Assembly: GCF_009653635.1 (NCBI RefSeq)
Contig: NZ_PPFD01000003.1
Location: 576,955-640,954 of the forward strand
Direction of reading: 5' to 3'
Source of the DNA: Endozoicomonas sp. OPT23
GTDB taxonomy: Bacteria; Pseudomonadota; Gammaproteobacteria; Pseudomonadales; Endozoicomonadaceae
Length of the DNA: 64,000 nt
Shown here: one piece after another, positions 17,237 to 25,993 of the stretch
How the letters are laid out: each line of letters starts with the position of its first letter
How positions within the stretch are numbered: position 1 is the first letter of the stretch
The notes under the pieces: generated by a model
What the model was told of the DNA's origin: nothing
The model's database searches: none
Seen by the model: the letters and a program-made list of their open reading frames with translations, nothing else
Program-made: the position numbers and the translations under genes

Positions 17237-17744
17237 AAACTCTCTGAAATGGCTGGCTCTGGCGACTCTTTTTCAAGTCGCTATTCTCGCTGGCATGTGG
17301 GTTAAAGCTGGAATACCGCTCTGGACAGGCTCCGAGATCAGGCTGGAAACTAAACCCGTTGATCCTCGATCACTGTTCCGTGGCAACTATGCCCGGCTTT
17401 CCTATGACATCAATGACGTCAGTGATAACGACATCAAACAGTCTCTGAATACCTATCAACTCAGACAAGGCGAAGTCGTCTATAGAAAGCTGGTTAAAGG
17501 CGACGACGGTATTTATACAAAAGGCTCTCTTGTACTTAAACAGCCGGAAGAGGGCATTTTTATCAGAGGAAGACTGGACAAGTCGCGCTCTCATCATCGA
17601 ATTAAATACGGTATTCAGGCTTTTTTCGCACCTAAAGAAAAAGCTCTGGCTCTTGAGAGACAACTGAGAGATGGAGCTATTGCTGTGATTAAAGTGACCC
17701 GTTCTGGTCAGGCAGGACTTCTTCGAATTGAGCCAAAACTCTAG
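17229..17744 (+). CDS. GDYXXLXY-domain protein
   Basis: A 171-residue protein with an N-terminal membrane anchor (about residues 8-28) and an external domain. The domain name motif appears here as GNYARLSY (about residues 57-64) after DPRSLFR; the usual Asp of the motif is Asn in this protein. The function is unknown. It overlaps the DUF2157 gene by 8 bases. A T-run hairpin terminator lies about 120 bases downstream within repeat copy A, so the pair forms a two-gene operon. Confidence 0.88.
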   Translation: MTKNSLKWLALATLFQVAILAGMWVKAGIPLWTGSEIRLETKPVDPRSLFRGNYARLSYDINDVSDNDIKQSLNTYQLRQGEVVYRKLVKGDDGIYTKGSLVLKQPEEGIFIRGRLDKSRSHHRIKYGIQAFFAPKEKALALERQLRDGAIAVIKVTRSGQAGLLRIEPKL

Positions 17745-17770
17745 TTCACGCCACCTCTACTCTGACCATA

Positions 17771-17894
17771 AGTGTGTAGACACACGTAATCGAATATTAA
17801 ATGGCTATATTCCCGCCGGTGGCGGGAATATAGCTTATGAATTCATATGTCCGAGTACTTACAGTTGTTGAGACAGGCTTCTATCTCAACAACT
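17771..17894. repeat. Multi-hairpin repeat element, copy A
   Basis: The element reads: TGTGTAGACACACGT, then ATCGAATATTAA, then a perfect 14-bp stem (GCTATATTCCCGCC, 17804-17817; loop GGT; 17821-17834), then TGAATTCATATGTCCGAGTACT, then an 11-bp hairpin (AGTTGTTGAGA/TCTCAACAACT, 17863-17873 and 17884-17894). Copy B at 35.8 kb has the same order with nearly identical outer boxes but different stem sequences that still pair. Here the last hairpin doubles as a terminator. Confidence 0.75.
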
Positions 17895-17898
17895 TTTT
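17863..17898 (+). terminator. Intrinsic terminator of the DUF2157/GDYXXLXY operon
   Basis: AGTTGTTGAGA (17863-17873) pairs perfectly with TCTCAACAACT (17884-17894), and five Ts follow. It is the distal hairpin of repeat copy A. Confidence 0.75.
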
Positions 17899-17991
17899 CC
17901 CAGAAGCTTTTTACGCTTCGACTCTACTGCTGCCTCTCATCCTTTAAAGCCTGCTATTGCCTTTCTGTATCACTCCTTCTAGAATCACAAA

Positions 17992-18006
17992 CAATAATCA
18001 TTATCA
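17992..18006. promoter_or_regulatory. Fur box upstream of the MFS exporter
   Basis: CAATAATCATTATCA matches the Fur 7-1-7 consensus TGATAAT-N-ATTATCA at 12 of 14 positions; the right half is perfect. It lies 22 bases before the chosen ATG of the MFS gene, where bound Fe-Fur would block transcription. Confidence 0.85.
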
Positions 18007-18028
18007 TTTGCATGAAGCTCAAAAAACT

Positions 18029-19309
18029 ATGATTCTTCTGAAGAAAAATGAGATCCAACTCACGGCAGATGATGTAGCTAACCACAATGTTTTTGAGGCA
18101 CCTGCAGGAAATCTGTCCAGCTGGCTGAGAGCTTTAGCAGTGTCTCTGCTGGGTATGGGGCAGGTCACTCTTTTGATCAGCCTGCCTGTACTGGTCGCTG
18201 ATACCGGACTGGGGTATGACATTTTTACGGGGCTGGTAGCTCTGGGAACCTTCCTGTTTATTTTCTTTGCGCCTGTCTGGGGCAAACTAAGCGACAAGTA
18301 CGGTAGAAAGCCGGTGGTTCTGGCGGGGCTGGCTGGCATCATGATCAGTAACGCCATGGTTGTTCTGATCATAAAAGCATTGATGTCAGACATAATCAGC
18401 ACAGGCACGGCAATGACCGGACTGATCCTTTCAAGAGTTATTTATGGCGTACTCGTATCCGGACTTTACCCGGCAGTTCAGGCATGGACTCTGAGTAACT
18501 GTCAGTCAAAAGACAGTATCAACAAATTAAGCCAAGTTACTTCAGCTATCAGCCTTGGCAGACTGGCTGGCCCTCTGCTTCCTCTGCTGTTTTTATCTTC
18601 TGGCAGTACTACACCTCTTGCTTTTATAGCGGCACTATCAGCTTTACTGCTGTTTTTAATGTCCTTTTCCAAAGAGGCTTTTCAACCTACCCAACCTAAC
18701 AACACACCGACGTCTTTATCAGTTGTTAAAAATACTCTTAACAATCTATGGCCTGCCCTTCTTTTGGCAGTATCTGTAACTACACTCTTCGGCCTGCTGC
18801 AATACCTGATAGCACCGATTCTTCAGCAGCGCTTTGAGTTCACCGCCCAGAATGCATCTGAACTTTTATCACTGCTCATGATGCTGGCTGCTGCTGCAAC
18901 CGTTGTTTCTCACTTAACGGTATTGCAGCTGCTGAAAAATAACCCAATGGTTGCTCTACAGGTTGGCAGTGTACTTATTCTGATTGGCTGTCTGGTTCTG
19001 ATTACTGCCGGGACAATAACCCTGCTGACCACAGGTGTCAGTCTCTGTGCTGCAGCAGTTACTTTACTGACTCCGGTTTACACCAGTATTGCCGCAAAAC
19101 AGTTACCCAACCGTCAGGGAACAATCACCGGCTCACTCAGTATGATTCATACCGCTGGCTATACCCTCGGTGCTCTACTGGCTGGTCTAGTCGGCATGCC
19201 CGATAGCCCAATACTGACTGTGGTGACGTTGTTTGTTGCATTTCTGATTCTCCTGATCTCCTTTTTCCTGATTGAACCTGAAAAGAACAAGACACATGCA
19301 ATCTATTGA
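18029..19309 (+). CDS. MFS transporter, probable siderophore exporter
   Basis: A 12-helix major facilitator protein of 426 residues. The MFS A-motif between helices 2 and 3 is visible as GKLSDKYGRKPVV. I chose ATG 18029 (MILLKK); the frame continues upstream to 17957, but that stretch covers the Fur box and an untypical polar sequence. Position in an iron-regulated locus directly before a siderophore importer suggests export of the siderophore, as with PvsC or LbtB. It overlaps the next small gene by 14 bases. Import or drug efflux cannot be excluded from sequence alone. No siderophore synthetase lies within this window. Confidence 0.82.
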   Translation: MILLKKNEIQLTADDVANHNVFEAPAGNLSSWLRALAVSLLGMGQVTLLISLPVLVADTGLGYDIFTGLVALGTFLFIFFAPVWGKLSDKYGRKPVVLAGLAGIMISNAMVVLIIKALMSDIISTGTAMTGLILSRVIYGVLVSGLYPAVQAWTLSNCQSKDSINKLSQVTSAISLGRLAGPLLPLLFLSSGSTTPLAFIAALSALLLFLMSFSKEAFQPTQPNNTPTSLSVVKNTLNNLWPALLLAVSVTTLFGLLQYLIAPILQQRFEFTAQNASELLSLLMMLAAAATVVSHLTVLQLLKNNPMVALQVGSVLILIGCLVLITAGTITLLTTGVSLCAAAVTLLTPVYTSIAAKQLPNRQGTITGSLSMIHTAGYTLGALLAGLVGMPDSPILTVVTLFVAFLILLISFFLIEPEKNKTHAIY

Positions 19310-19697
19310 AATCAAGCCTGTTGAAATGAAAGGCTGGCCACTGGTCACCATCAAATTTAACTCGCCGGCCAGTGATGCAGAAGCAAGACAGTGGTTCGCT
19401 GATATGTCTGCGATGCTGGCGCGAAAAGAACCTTTTGTAATGGTGATGGAAGCACAACCTGACAGCCAGTTTTCACCCGAAGCACGTAAAGAGATGAGTA
19501 TCTGGTTCAAGGGAAACCGTTCGCTGCTCGGTGAATACTGTCTGGGAACAGCGCGTATCGTCGAGTCTGAAGAACATGGCCAACGTGTCGTAAGCGACAA
19601 TATGCAGAAAGCCATGCCATTTCCAATGAAAGCTTTCCTGTCTCGAACTGACGCTATCAAATGGTCTGAAGATAAACTTCGTAAAGAAATTATTTGA
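19296..19697 (+). CDS. Small protein of unknown function in the siderophore locus (STAS-like?)
   Basis: I do not recognise this 133-residue protein. It is soluble, without signal peptide. The alternating pattern of strand and helix (WPLVTIKF, then AEARQWFADMSAML, then PFVMVMEA, and near the end AFLSRTDAIKWSEDKL) recalls the SpoIIAA/STAS fold, but I see no diagnostic residue. ATG 19296 is the likely start; it overlaps the MFS gene by 14 bases, so the two are coupled. A second Fur box follows 9 bases after its stop. It may assist the exporter or siderophore metabolism; this is inference from position. Confidence 0.6.
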   Translation: MQSIEIKPVEMKGWPLVTIKFNSPASDAEARQWFADMSAMLARKEPFVMVMEAQPDSQFSPEARKEMSIWFKGNRSLLGEYCLGTARIVESEEHGQRVVSDNMQKAMPFPMKAFLSRTDAIKWSEDKLRKEII

Positions 19698-19706
19698 GAT
19701 CACTAA

Positions 19707-19721
19707 TAACAATCATTATCA
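19707..19721. promoter_or_regulatory. Fur box upstream of the FhuC-type gene
   Basis: TAACAATCATTATCA matches the Fur 7-1-7 consensus at 12 of 14 positions with a perfect right half. It lies 68 bases before the ABC ATPase gene and shares CAATCATTATCATT-like sequence with the first Fur box, so exporter and importer units are probably both repressed by iron. Confidence 0.85.
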
Positions 19722-19789
19722 TTCGCTAAAAATAAACCTGTCGTCTAATGCACTCAGGTTAAAATAATTAATCAGACCTGAGCCTAGCT

Positions 19790-20623
19790 ATGGACCAGCC
19801 ATCCCTGAGCCTTCAGCAAACATCCTTTGCTGTCGGTTCTAAAAAAATTCTTGAACCACTCAATATCGATATCGAGCCCGGAAAGGTGACAGCCATTCTG
19901 GGTCCTAATGGTTCAGGAAAGAGTACTCTGCTAAAACTGCTGTCTGGGCTGATTGAACCTTCCAGTGGACAGATTCTGCTAAACGACAGTTCGCTGAAAC
20001 AGATCAAGAGAAGCGATCTTGCCCGACAGCTCACCATGCTGCCGCAGCATTCGCCTGTACCTTTAGGAATGAAGGTCAGTGATCTGGTAGCCTGCGGTCG
20101 TCACCCATACAGCGGACCTTTTGGTCGATTAAAACCTGAAGATCATCAGGCGGTCAGTGAAGCTCTGGCTCGCGTGGAAATGGATCATCACGCAGACAGT
20201 CTTGTTGATCACCTTTCCGGTGGTGAGATGCAGCGGGTCTGGCTGGCTATGGTTCTGGCTCAGCAGACTGGCATTCTGCTATTAGACGAGCCAACTTCCT
20301 GGTTAGATATCAATCACCAGCTCAGGCTTCTGGATATCGTTAAAATCCTCAATCATGAACAAAAGACGACCATCGTCTGGATTCTTCACGACCTGAATCA
20401 GGCTCTGCAATACAGCGACAATATTATTCTGATGAATCAGGGACAATTGGTTGCCCAGGGGCGCTCTGAAGATGTTCTGGACGAACAGATTATTAAAGAT
20501 GTCTTCAGCGTAGAAATGGCCAGAGTTACTTTGCCCGGTTCAACTCAACCTATCTTCATACCGAATACCCAGAGCAGCTCTTCACACAAATCTGCCCACT
20601 CAAACATCAAGGAAGTGGCCTAG
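19790..20623 (+). CDS. Iron-siderophore ABC transporter, ATP-binding protein (FhuC-like)
   Basis: Cytoplasmic ATPase of a FecE/FhuC-type importer. It has 277 residues, with Walker A GPNGSGKST (about residues 38-46), signature LSGGEMQRV, Walker B LLLDEPTSWLD and the switch-region HDLNQAL. The order ATPase, binding protein, fused permease, receptor is that of hydroxamate/carboxylate siderophore loci. Its TAG stop shares one base with the GTG start of the binding-protein gene. A Fur box lies upstream. The C-terminus has about 20 extra polar, Ser/His-rich residues. Confidence 0.93.
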   Translation: MDQPSLSLQQTSFAVGSKKILEPLNIDIEPGKVTAILGPNGSGKSTLLKLLSGLIEPSSGQILLNDSSLKQIKRSDLARQLTMLPQHSPVPLGMKVSDLVACGRHPYSGPFGRLKPEDHQAVSEALARVEMDHHADSLVDHLSGGEMQRVWLAMVLAQQTGILLLDEPTSWLDINHQLRLLDIVKILNHEQKTTIVWILHDLNQALQYSDNIILMNQGQLVAQGRSEDVLDEQIIKDVFSVEMARVTLPGSTQPIFIPNTQSSSSHKSAHSNIKEVA

Positions 20624-21543
20624 TGAAGTGGAGCCTTATAACCACGGCCACTCTTTTTCTGGCTGTGATCTCAAATACCGTCTTTGCCAACCTCACTCAG
20701 CAGGATGAGGCTGTTAGCTTTGAGAAAACTCCAGAAAAGGTGGTTGCCCTGAACTGGACACAGGCAGAAATTCTGCTGTCTCTCGGAATTGAGCCAGCGG
20801 GCGTTACTTCCATTAAAGGCTACAAACAGTGGCAGTCCAATAACCCTCCCATGCCAGATGGCGTTGCAGAGCTTGGACAAAGAACAGAGCCCGGGCTTGA
20901 AGCTATAGCAGCTATCAAACCAGACCTGATTCTTGGTTACCAATGGCGCCATAATCGAATCTATAACGAACTGAACAGCATTGCACCGACGGTACTTTAT
21001 CGTCAGTACCCTTCTACTGAAGACGACAGAAGTTACTTTGCTCGTATGCAGGGCATTTATACGTCCGTTGCCGGAATCTTTGGAAAGCAGCAACAGGCCA
21101 GAGAAAAACTCAACGACCTTCACGAACAACTGAGGCTCTCAAGAGAGCAGATTAAAAAAACCGGACTGTCAGGCCAGAAAGTAGTGGTTGGCAAATTTGT
21201 GGGGATGGGACTGGGTCTGAGGGTTTATGGACCTTTGTCTATGGCTGGCGCCCTTGTTAATGAGCTTGGGTTGGAGAATGGCTGGACAGCCACTTTGCCG
21301 GGGCGCGATTTTACCCATGTTGATCTTCTGAAACTGTCTGATATCGGTCAGGCAAGCCTGATTATTATTGGTGACACGCCTGAAGAAGCTGGCTCCATGC
21401 TCGCTTCACCCGTCTGGCAGTCACTTCCTGCAGTTCAGGAAAACCGTATTTATTACATTCCGTCTCTCTGGAGCTTTGGTGGCCCGGACTCGGCACTTCG
21501 TTTAACCAAAGCTCTGACTGAGCAACTGGTTTCAGAGGGATAA
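20623..21543 (+). CDS. Iron-siderophore periplasmic binding protein (FhuD-like)
   Basis: Captures the ferric siderophore in the periplasm and hands it to the permease. The GTG start at 20623 overlaps the ATPase stop and is preceded by AGGA about 10 bases away. Residues 1-22 form a signal peptide (cut near VFA-NL). The mature part is a PF01497 protein: VVALNWTQAEILLSLGIEP, IAAIKPDLILGYQWRH, and near the end VWQSLPAVQENRIYYIPS. The length of 306 is normal for FhuD. It lacks a lipobox Cys, so it is soluble rather than a lipoprotein. Confidence 0.92.
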   Translation: MKWSLITTATLFLAVISNTVFANLTQQDEAVSFEKTPEKVVALNWTQAEILLSLGIEPAGVTSIKGYKQWQSNNPPMPDGVAELGQRTEPGLEAIAAIKPDLILGYQWRHNRIYNELNSIAPTVLYRQYPSTEDDRSYFARMQGIYTSVAGIFGKQQQAREKLNDLHEQLRLSREQIKKTGLSGQKVVVGKFVGMGLGLRVYGPLSMAGALVNELGLENGWTATLPGRDFTHVDLLKLSDIGQASLIIIGDTPEEAGSMLASPVWQSLPAVQENRIYYIPSLWSFGGPDSALRLTKALTEQLVSEG

Positions 21544-21547
21544 ACAA

Positions 21548-23521
21548 GTGACGTACTCCATGCCTTTAAAGCAGTCTAATCTTGTCGTTTTTCCAGTACT
21601 TCTTAGCCTGCTATTCATACTATCACTATCGTCCGGATCAGCAGGACTGAATACAAGCCTATTCTTTGCACTGTTCAGCGAATCTGGTCAGCAGTTACAG
21701 ACATATGTTGTGCAATATCTGCTACTACCCAGAACTCTTATGGCACTGGTTTGTGGAGCAGCTCTGGGAGCCGCGGGCGTTTTGATTCAGCGGGCAACCC
21801 GAAATTCATTCGCCAGCCCGGCAACTCTTGGTGTGAATGCCGGAGCACTATTGGCCATTGTTGCCGGCACTATCGCGATTCCAGAGTTTACACAGAGCTG
21901 GCCGGTAGTAGTTGCCTTTACCGGTGCCGTTCTGACCACCGTTATTGTCTTTAAACTGTCGAAAAGTATCAGTGATTCACCGGTCAATTTGGTTCTGGTC
22001 GGCATGGCAATCAGCCTCTCTATTGGTGCCCTTAGTGCCGGACTGCTGATGTTCTGGGAAAACAAACTAGATGGCCTTTATGTCTGGGGCGCAGGCAATC
22101 TGGTTCAGCATGACTTCAGTAGTTTTAACAGCAGCTGGCCGCTGATCAGTGTATTTACCTTACTGGCACTGTTTCTAGGACACCGACTGGACCTGATTGA
22201 ACTGGGCGATATGCAGGCAGGCAGTCTGGGCGTAAACGTAAAGCAAACCGTTACCCTGTCACTGCTTATAGCTCTGCTGCTCTCTGCCACTGTCGTCAGT
22301 CAGGTAGGAATGATCAGCTTTATTGGATTAATCTCACCGCATATTGCTGCCGGTCTGGGCTATCGCAAAACCTGGAGTCGTATTCTGGCAGCCAGCATTA
22401 TTGGCGCTTTACTGCTGCTTAGTGCCGATATTGCAGCACGCTTGGTCCCACTGCTTTTGACCGATGGGCATTACAGTATTCCTGCGGGAGCCATGACCAC
22501 TGTCGTGGGTGCTCCTTTTATGATTTACCTGCTGTCACGACGTCAGGCTAATGGCAGCATTACTGGCACAGTATCGAGAGAAACAGGGATACGTGCTCTG
22601 TTTCGTGCCGACCCGATGGTTTTTCTATTAATCAGCGGCTCTCTGCTAGCTCTTGCTGCTTACGGCAGTCTTGGTTCTGAGTGGTTCGCCCTGCGCTGGC
22701 CAAGAGTTCTGGCCGCAGCTTCCGCCGGTGCAGCTCTTGGAGTATCAGGTCTGGTTCTGCAAAGTCTGATGAGAAACCCACTGGCCAGCCCCGATGTTTC
22801 CGGCCTGACCACCAGCGGCGTGCTTTTTGTGGTTGTTGGATTGGTTCTTTTTCCAGGACTGGAACGAACCGAGCTTGTCTTTCTCTCTTTTGCAGGCAGT
22901 GGCTTTGCTCTGTTTCTACTGCTTTCTCTCAGTCGCTTGACCGGCTTTCAGCCACAGCTGTTTGCTCTCGGTGGTCTTTGTCTGTCTGCAATAGCAGCAA
23001 CACTGGTCAATATCGCCCTAGTGCTTGGCAGTAACCAATCCAGCGAGGTATTGCTCTGGCTTTCCGGCAGTACTTACGCCGTCAGCAAAGAGCTGGTCAT
23101 CATACTCTGTGCACTTTGCCTGCTGTCACTACCCGTTATCTCAAGTCTATGGCAGAAGCTGGACATTATGCAGTTTGGAGAACAGTGGCCACAGCTGTTG
23201 GGGATCAGGTTAACTCCAAACCTCGTCATTCTTCTTACACTGGTTGCCATTCTCAGTTCAGCCAGTGTCGCTACGGTTGGCGGCATTTCTTTTGTCGGCC
23301 TGATGGCACCACACATTTGTCGTGTATTTGCCCTGTCCAGTCATAAACATCTCGTTCCGGCCACAGCAATAAGCGGTGCATTGCTACTGGTATTGGGTGA
23401 CTGGTTATCCAGATCCGTCATGGCTCCTTTTGAGCTACCGGCCGGACTGGCTGTATCCGGAGCGGGCGGCATCTACTTCATCCTTCTATTGCTGACCGGT
23501 AAATACGTTCAGCGTCGCTGA
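21548..23521 (+). CDS. fhuB: Iron-siderophore ABC transporter permease, fused two-domain (FhuB-like)
   Basis: 657 residues made of two FecCD-type permease halves in tandem, as in E. coli FhuB, so a single chain forms the whole channel. Each half repeats the family landmarks: RTLMALVCGAALGAAGVLIQ with SPATLGVNAGA in the first, and RVLAAASAGAALGVSGLVLQ with SPDVSGLTTSG in the second. Each half also has the ATPase-contact segment (GMISFIGLISPHIA and GGISFVGLMAPHICR). The GTG at 21548 follows the binding-protein stop by 4 bases; an in-frame ATG lies 12 bases later. The fused form is diagnostic of FhuB-type systems. Confidence 0.93.
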   Translation: MTYSMPLKQSNLVVFPVLLSLLFILSLSSGSAGLNTSLFFALFSESGQQLQTYVVQYLLLPRTLMALVCGAALGAAGVLIQRATRNSFASPATLGVNAGALLAIVAGTIAIPEFTQSWPVVVAFTGAVLTTVIVFKLSKSISDSPVNLVLVGMAISLSIGALSAGLLMFWENKLDGLYVWGAGNLVQHDFSSFNSSWPLISVFTLLALFLGHRLDLIELGDMQAGSLGVNVKQTVTLSLLIALLLSATVVSQVGMISFIGLISPHIAAGLGYRKTWSRILAASIIGALLLLSADIAARLVPLLLTDGHYSIPAGAMTTVVGAPFMIYLLSRRQANGSITGTVSRETGIRALFRADPMVFLLISGSLLALAAYGSLGSEWFALRWPRVLAAASAGAALGVSGLVLQSLMRNPLASPDVSGLTTSGVLFVVVGLVLFPGLERTELVFLSFAGSGFALFLLLSLSRLTGFQPQLFALGGLCLSAIAATLVNIALVLGSNQSSEVLLWLSGSTYAVSKELVIILCALCLLSLPVISSLWQKLDIMQFGEQWPQLLGIRLTPNLVILLTLVAILSSASVATVGGISFVGLMAPHICRVFALSSHKHLVPATAISGALLLVLGDWLSRSVMAPFELPAGLAVSGAGGIYFILLLLTGKYVQRR

Positions 23522-23636
23522 ACGCCTTCTGAAAAAGAATTTCAAAGAAGAAAAATGAGGCTTGCAGGAAGCAGGCCCTGACGAATTACAGGGACCAAAT
23601 GAGAATGACAAGCACTACATAAGGAATTTCCGTAGT

Positions 23637-25916
23637 ATGAGAGTTAAATTAGCCCCTCTTGCGTTGGCCGTTGCCGCCGCTTCTGCCTCTGTTTCTGCGA
23701 TTGCCGAACAGGTTACTCAGCTGGATAAGGTGGTTGTTACTGCTACCCGCTCTGAAGCCAGTGTTTCTTCTATTTCTGGTACTGTTCAGGTTATTGATGC
23801 CGACCAGGTAAAGGAACAAAGCCAGCCAGGTCAAAAACTGGCAGATATTCTGGAAAAACTCGTTCCAGGCATGGGTCCGAGTACTCAGGCAGTTACTGAC
23901 CACACTCAAACTATTCGTGGTCGTAAAGTACTGGTTCTGATTGATGGTATTTCCCAACAGGATAACCGTCAGGTTAGCCGCCAGATGAATACTATTCGTC
24001 CCGAGAATATTGAGCGCATTGAGATTGTATCTGGTGCAAGTGCTATTTATGGTGGAGGAGCTATCGGTGGCATCATCAACGTTATCACCAAAAATGCTAA
24101 GAATGAGGGTGTAAACTTTGCCACGGAAGCGGGCATCAGAGTCGGTAATTCAAAAGTTTCTGCATCTACTCTGAACCAGAGCATCGAAGGCCGTACAGGT
24201 GATTTCGATTATCTGCTGAGTGCAACCTATGAATCGCGTGGCAGTTTTTACGACGCCGATCGTAACATCATGAGCCCTGATCCTGCTCAGAATCGTCGTA
24301 TGGATACAGACTCAAAAGACGCTCTGATCAAGCTTGGGTATGACTTTGATGAGCAGCGTAGATTCGAAGTATCAGGTCAGGTTTTCCGTGACGAAATGGA
24401 CTCCGAATACGGCCCTGATTATGGTGAATTATTCAGTAACATTGCTACCCAGGAAATCCTTGAACCGGTCAAAGGCCTGGATCTGAGTACCCAACCCTTC
24501 ACCAAAAGAAACAGTGTCGGCTTTACTTATACTGATGACTCTTTCTTTGGCCATCGTCTTTCTACACAAGCTTACTACCGTGAGCGTGAAGCCAGATTTT
24601 TCCCGTTCCCTAACGATTTCAGAAGAACTCTTGGTGTTGCAAGCCCCGCAGTTGTCTTCCTGAACCAGTCGACTTCTCTGGCCAAGGTTAAAGGCTTCAA
24701 ATTCGACCTTAGTAAAGACATCAATAACCTGAGTCTGTCCTATGGTGTTGACTATAAGGACGACAAAGGTGAACAGCGTGGGCAACGCTTTGATACAACA
24801 ACAGCTCTGACAACCAAAGGTCTTGTTTACAAACCAACTGGTGACTCTTACGAGTACGGCCCTGATGTCTCTACAGACACTCTGGGTGGTTTTTTCCAAA
24901 GCTCATATATGTTGAACGAAGCATTTACTCTGAATTTCGGTCTTCGTCATGAAAGAATTGAGCAGGATATTGCTGACTACAACTCAGTTTCAGAAACCTG
25001 GTTCTTGCCAGTTGTCAGCCAGATGGCTGGAACTAGCCTTTCCAGCACACCGGTGGCAGGCGTTAAGAAGAAATACAATGAAACCCTGTTCAATACAGGT
25101 GTTGTATTTAGTCTGAACGACCAGAACCAGTTATTCGCTAATTATACGGAAGGCTTTGAAGCACCTGATGCTGCCCGTATTCTGCGTAATGTTGCATCAA
25201 ACGAGAGTCAGCTGAAACTGCTGGCTAATGCCAACCCGACCTTGTTCGAGAACCTGAAAAAGATCGTCAACTTCACCAGCGTTGAAGATGCTCAGCTGGA
25301 TGCGATCAAAACCCAAAGTTACGAAATGGGTTGGAGAGGTCAATTTGAAAACCTGAACTCCAATATCACTCTGTTCTACAACTCTTCTGACAAAACCATT
25401 GCCTTTGACGGCAACATTGTCAGCCTGCTGGATCAGAAAAAGAAAGTTTATGGCCTGGAAGCCGCCGCAGAATACTTTGTAAACGACAGTATTAGTGTTG
25501 GTGGCGTTTACTCCTTTACTGAAGGTCGAAGCTATTACAAGGATTTGGGCAAGTGGCTTGACCTGGAAGCGCAGGAAGTTTCTCCACAAAAGATTGTGGC
25601 TTATACAACCTTTGCACAGGACGATTACACTGTTCGACTGCAGGCCACTCACTTTGCTGATTACAACAAGGGAAGAAGCTACAGCAGCAGAACAGGTACT
25701 GTCACCGAGCAGGAGATTGACGGCTATACGACTGTTGATTTGATGGCCAGCTACGAGCTGCCAGTCGGCACGTTAAAAGCAGGCGTTTCCAACCTGTTTA
25801 ATGAGAAGTATCAATCTGTTTACAGCCAGTGGGCTGCACAGGCTTATAAAACAGCAATTGTATCTTCTAACTCTGAAGGTCGCGCATACAGCTTGAGCTA
25901 CCGCGTAGAATACTAA
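23637..25916 (+). CDS. TonB-dependent siderophore receptor, IutA/PvuA-like
   Basis: Outer-membrane gated barrel that takes up a ferric siderophore. The start ATG 23637 gives a signal peptide (residues 1-23, cut near AIA-EQ), a TonB box LDKVVVTATRSE, a plug domain (ADILEKLVPGM, RGRKVLVLIDGI, IVSGASAIYGGGAIGGIINV) and a 22-strand-type barrel ending in aromatic-rich RAYSLSYRVEY. The plug sequence with its YGGGAIGGIINVITK block closely resembles the aerobactin receptor IutA and vibrioferrin receptor PvuA, so the ligand is probably a hydroxycarboxylate siderophore. The 115-base gap after fhuB holds a small CCCTG/CAGGG hairpin, and a terminator follows the gene. Upstream in-frame codons to 23562 have no signal-peptide character and were not used. 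Confidence 0.92.
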   Translation: MRVKLAPLALAVAAASASVSAIAEQVTQLDKVVVTATRSEASVSSISGTVQVIDADQVKEQSQPGQKLADILEKLVPGMGPSTQAVTDHTQTIRGRKVLVLIDGISQQDNRQVSRQMNTIRPENIERIEIVSGASAIYGGGAIGGIINVITKNAKNEGVNFATEAGIRVGNSKVSASTLNQSIEGRTGDFDYLLSATYESRGSFYDADRNIMSPDPAQNRRMDTDSKDALIKLGYDFDEQRRFEVSGQVFRDEMDSEYGPDYGELFSNIATQEILEPVKGLDLSTQPFTKRNSVGFTYTDDSFFGHRLSTQAYYREREARFFPFPNDFRRTLGVASPAVVFLNQSTSLAKVKGFKFDLSKDINNLSLSYGVDYKDDKGEQRGQRFDTTTALTTKGLVYKPTGDSYEYGPDVSTDTLGGFFQSSYMLNEAFTLNFGLRHERIEQDIADYNSVSETWFLPVVSQMAGTSLSSTPVAGVKKKYNETLFNTGVVFSLNDQNQLFANYTEGFEAPDAARILRNVASNESQLKLLANANPTLFENLKKIVNFTSVEDAQLDAIKTQSYEMGWRGQFENLNSNITLFYNSSDKTIAFDGNIVSLLDQKKKVYGLEAAAEYFVNDSISVGGVYSFTEGRSYYKDLGKWLDLEAQEVSPQKIVAYTTFAQDDYTVRLQATHFADYNKGRSYSSRTGTVTEQEIDGYTTVDLMASYELPVGTLKAGVSNLFNEKYQSVYSQWAAQAYKTAIVSSNSEGRAYSLSYRVEY

Positions 25917-25938
25917 GCCCCAAAAGGCACCTGACAGA

Positions 25939-25986
25939 ATAAAGCCCCACTCACTTACCTATAAAGCGAGGGGGCTTTATTTTTAT
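25939..25986. terminator. Bidirectional terminator between the receptor gene and lrgB
   Basis: ATAAAGCCCC (25939-25948) pairs with GGGGCTTTAT (25971-25980); the stem continues inward as CTC/GAG and CTT/AAG with mismatches between. T-runs follow on the plus strand and A-runs precede it, so it can serve both convergent genes. Confidence 0.92.
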
Positions 25987-25993
25987 CCCGTAT

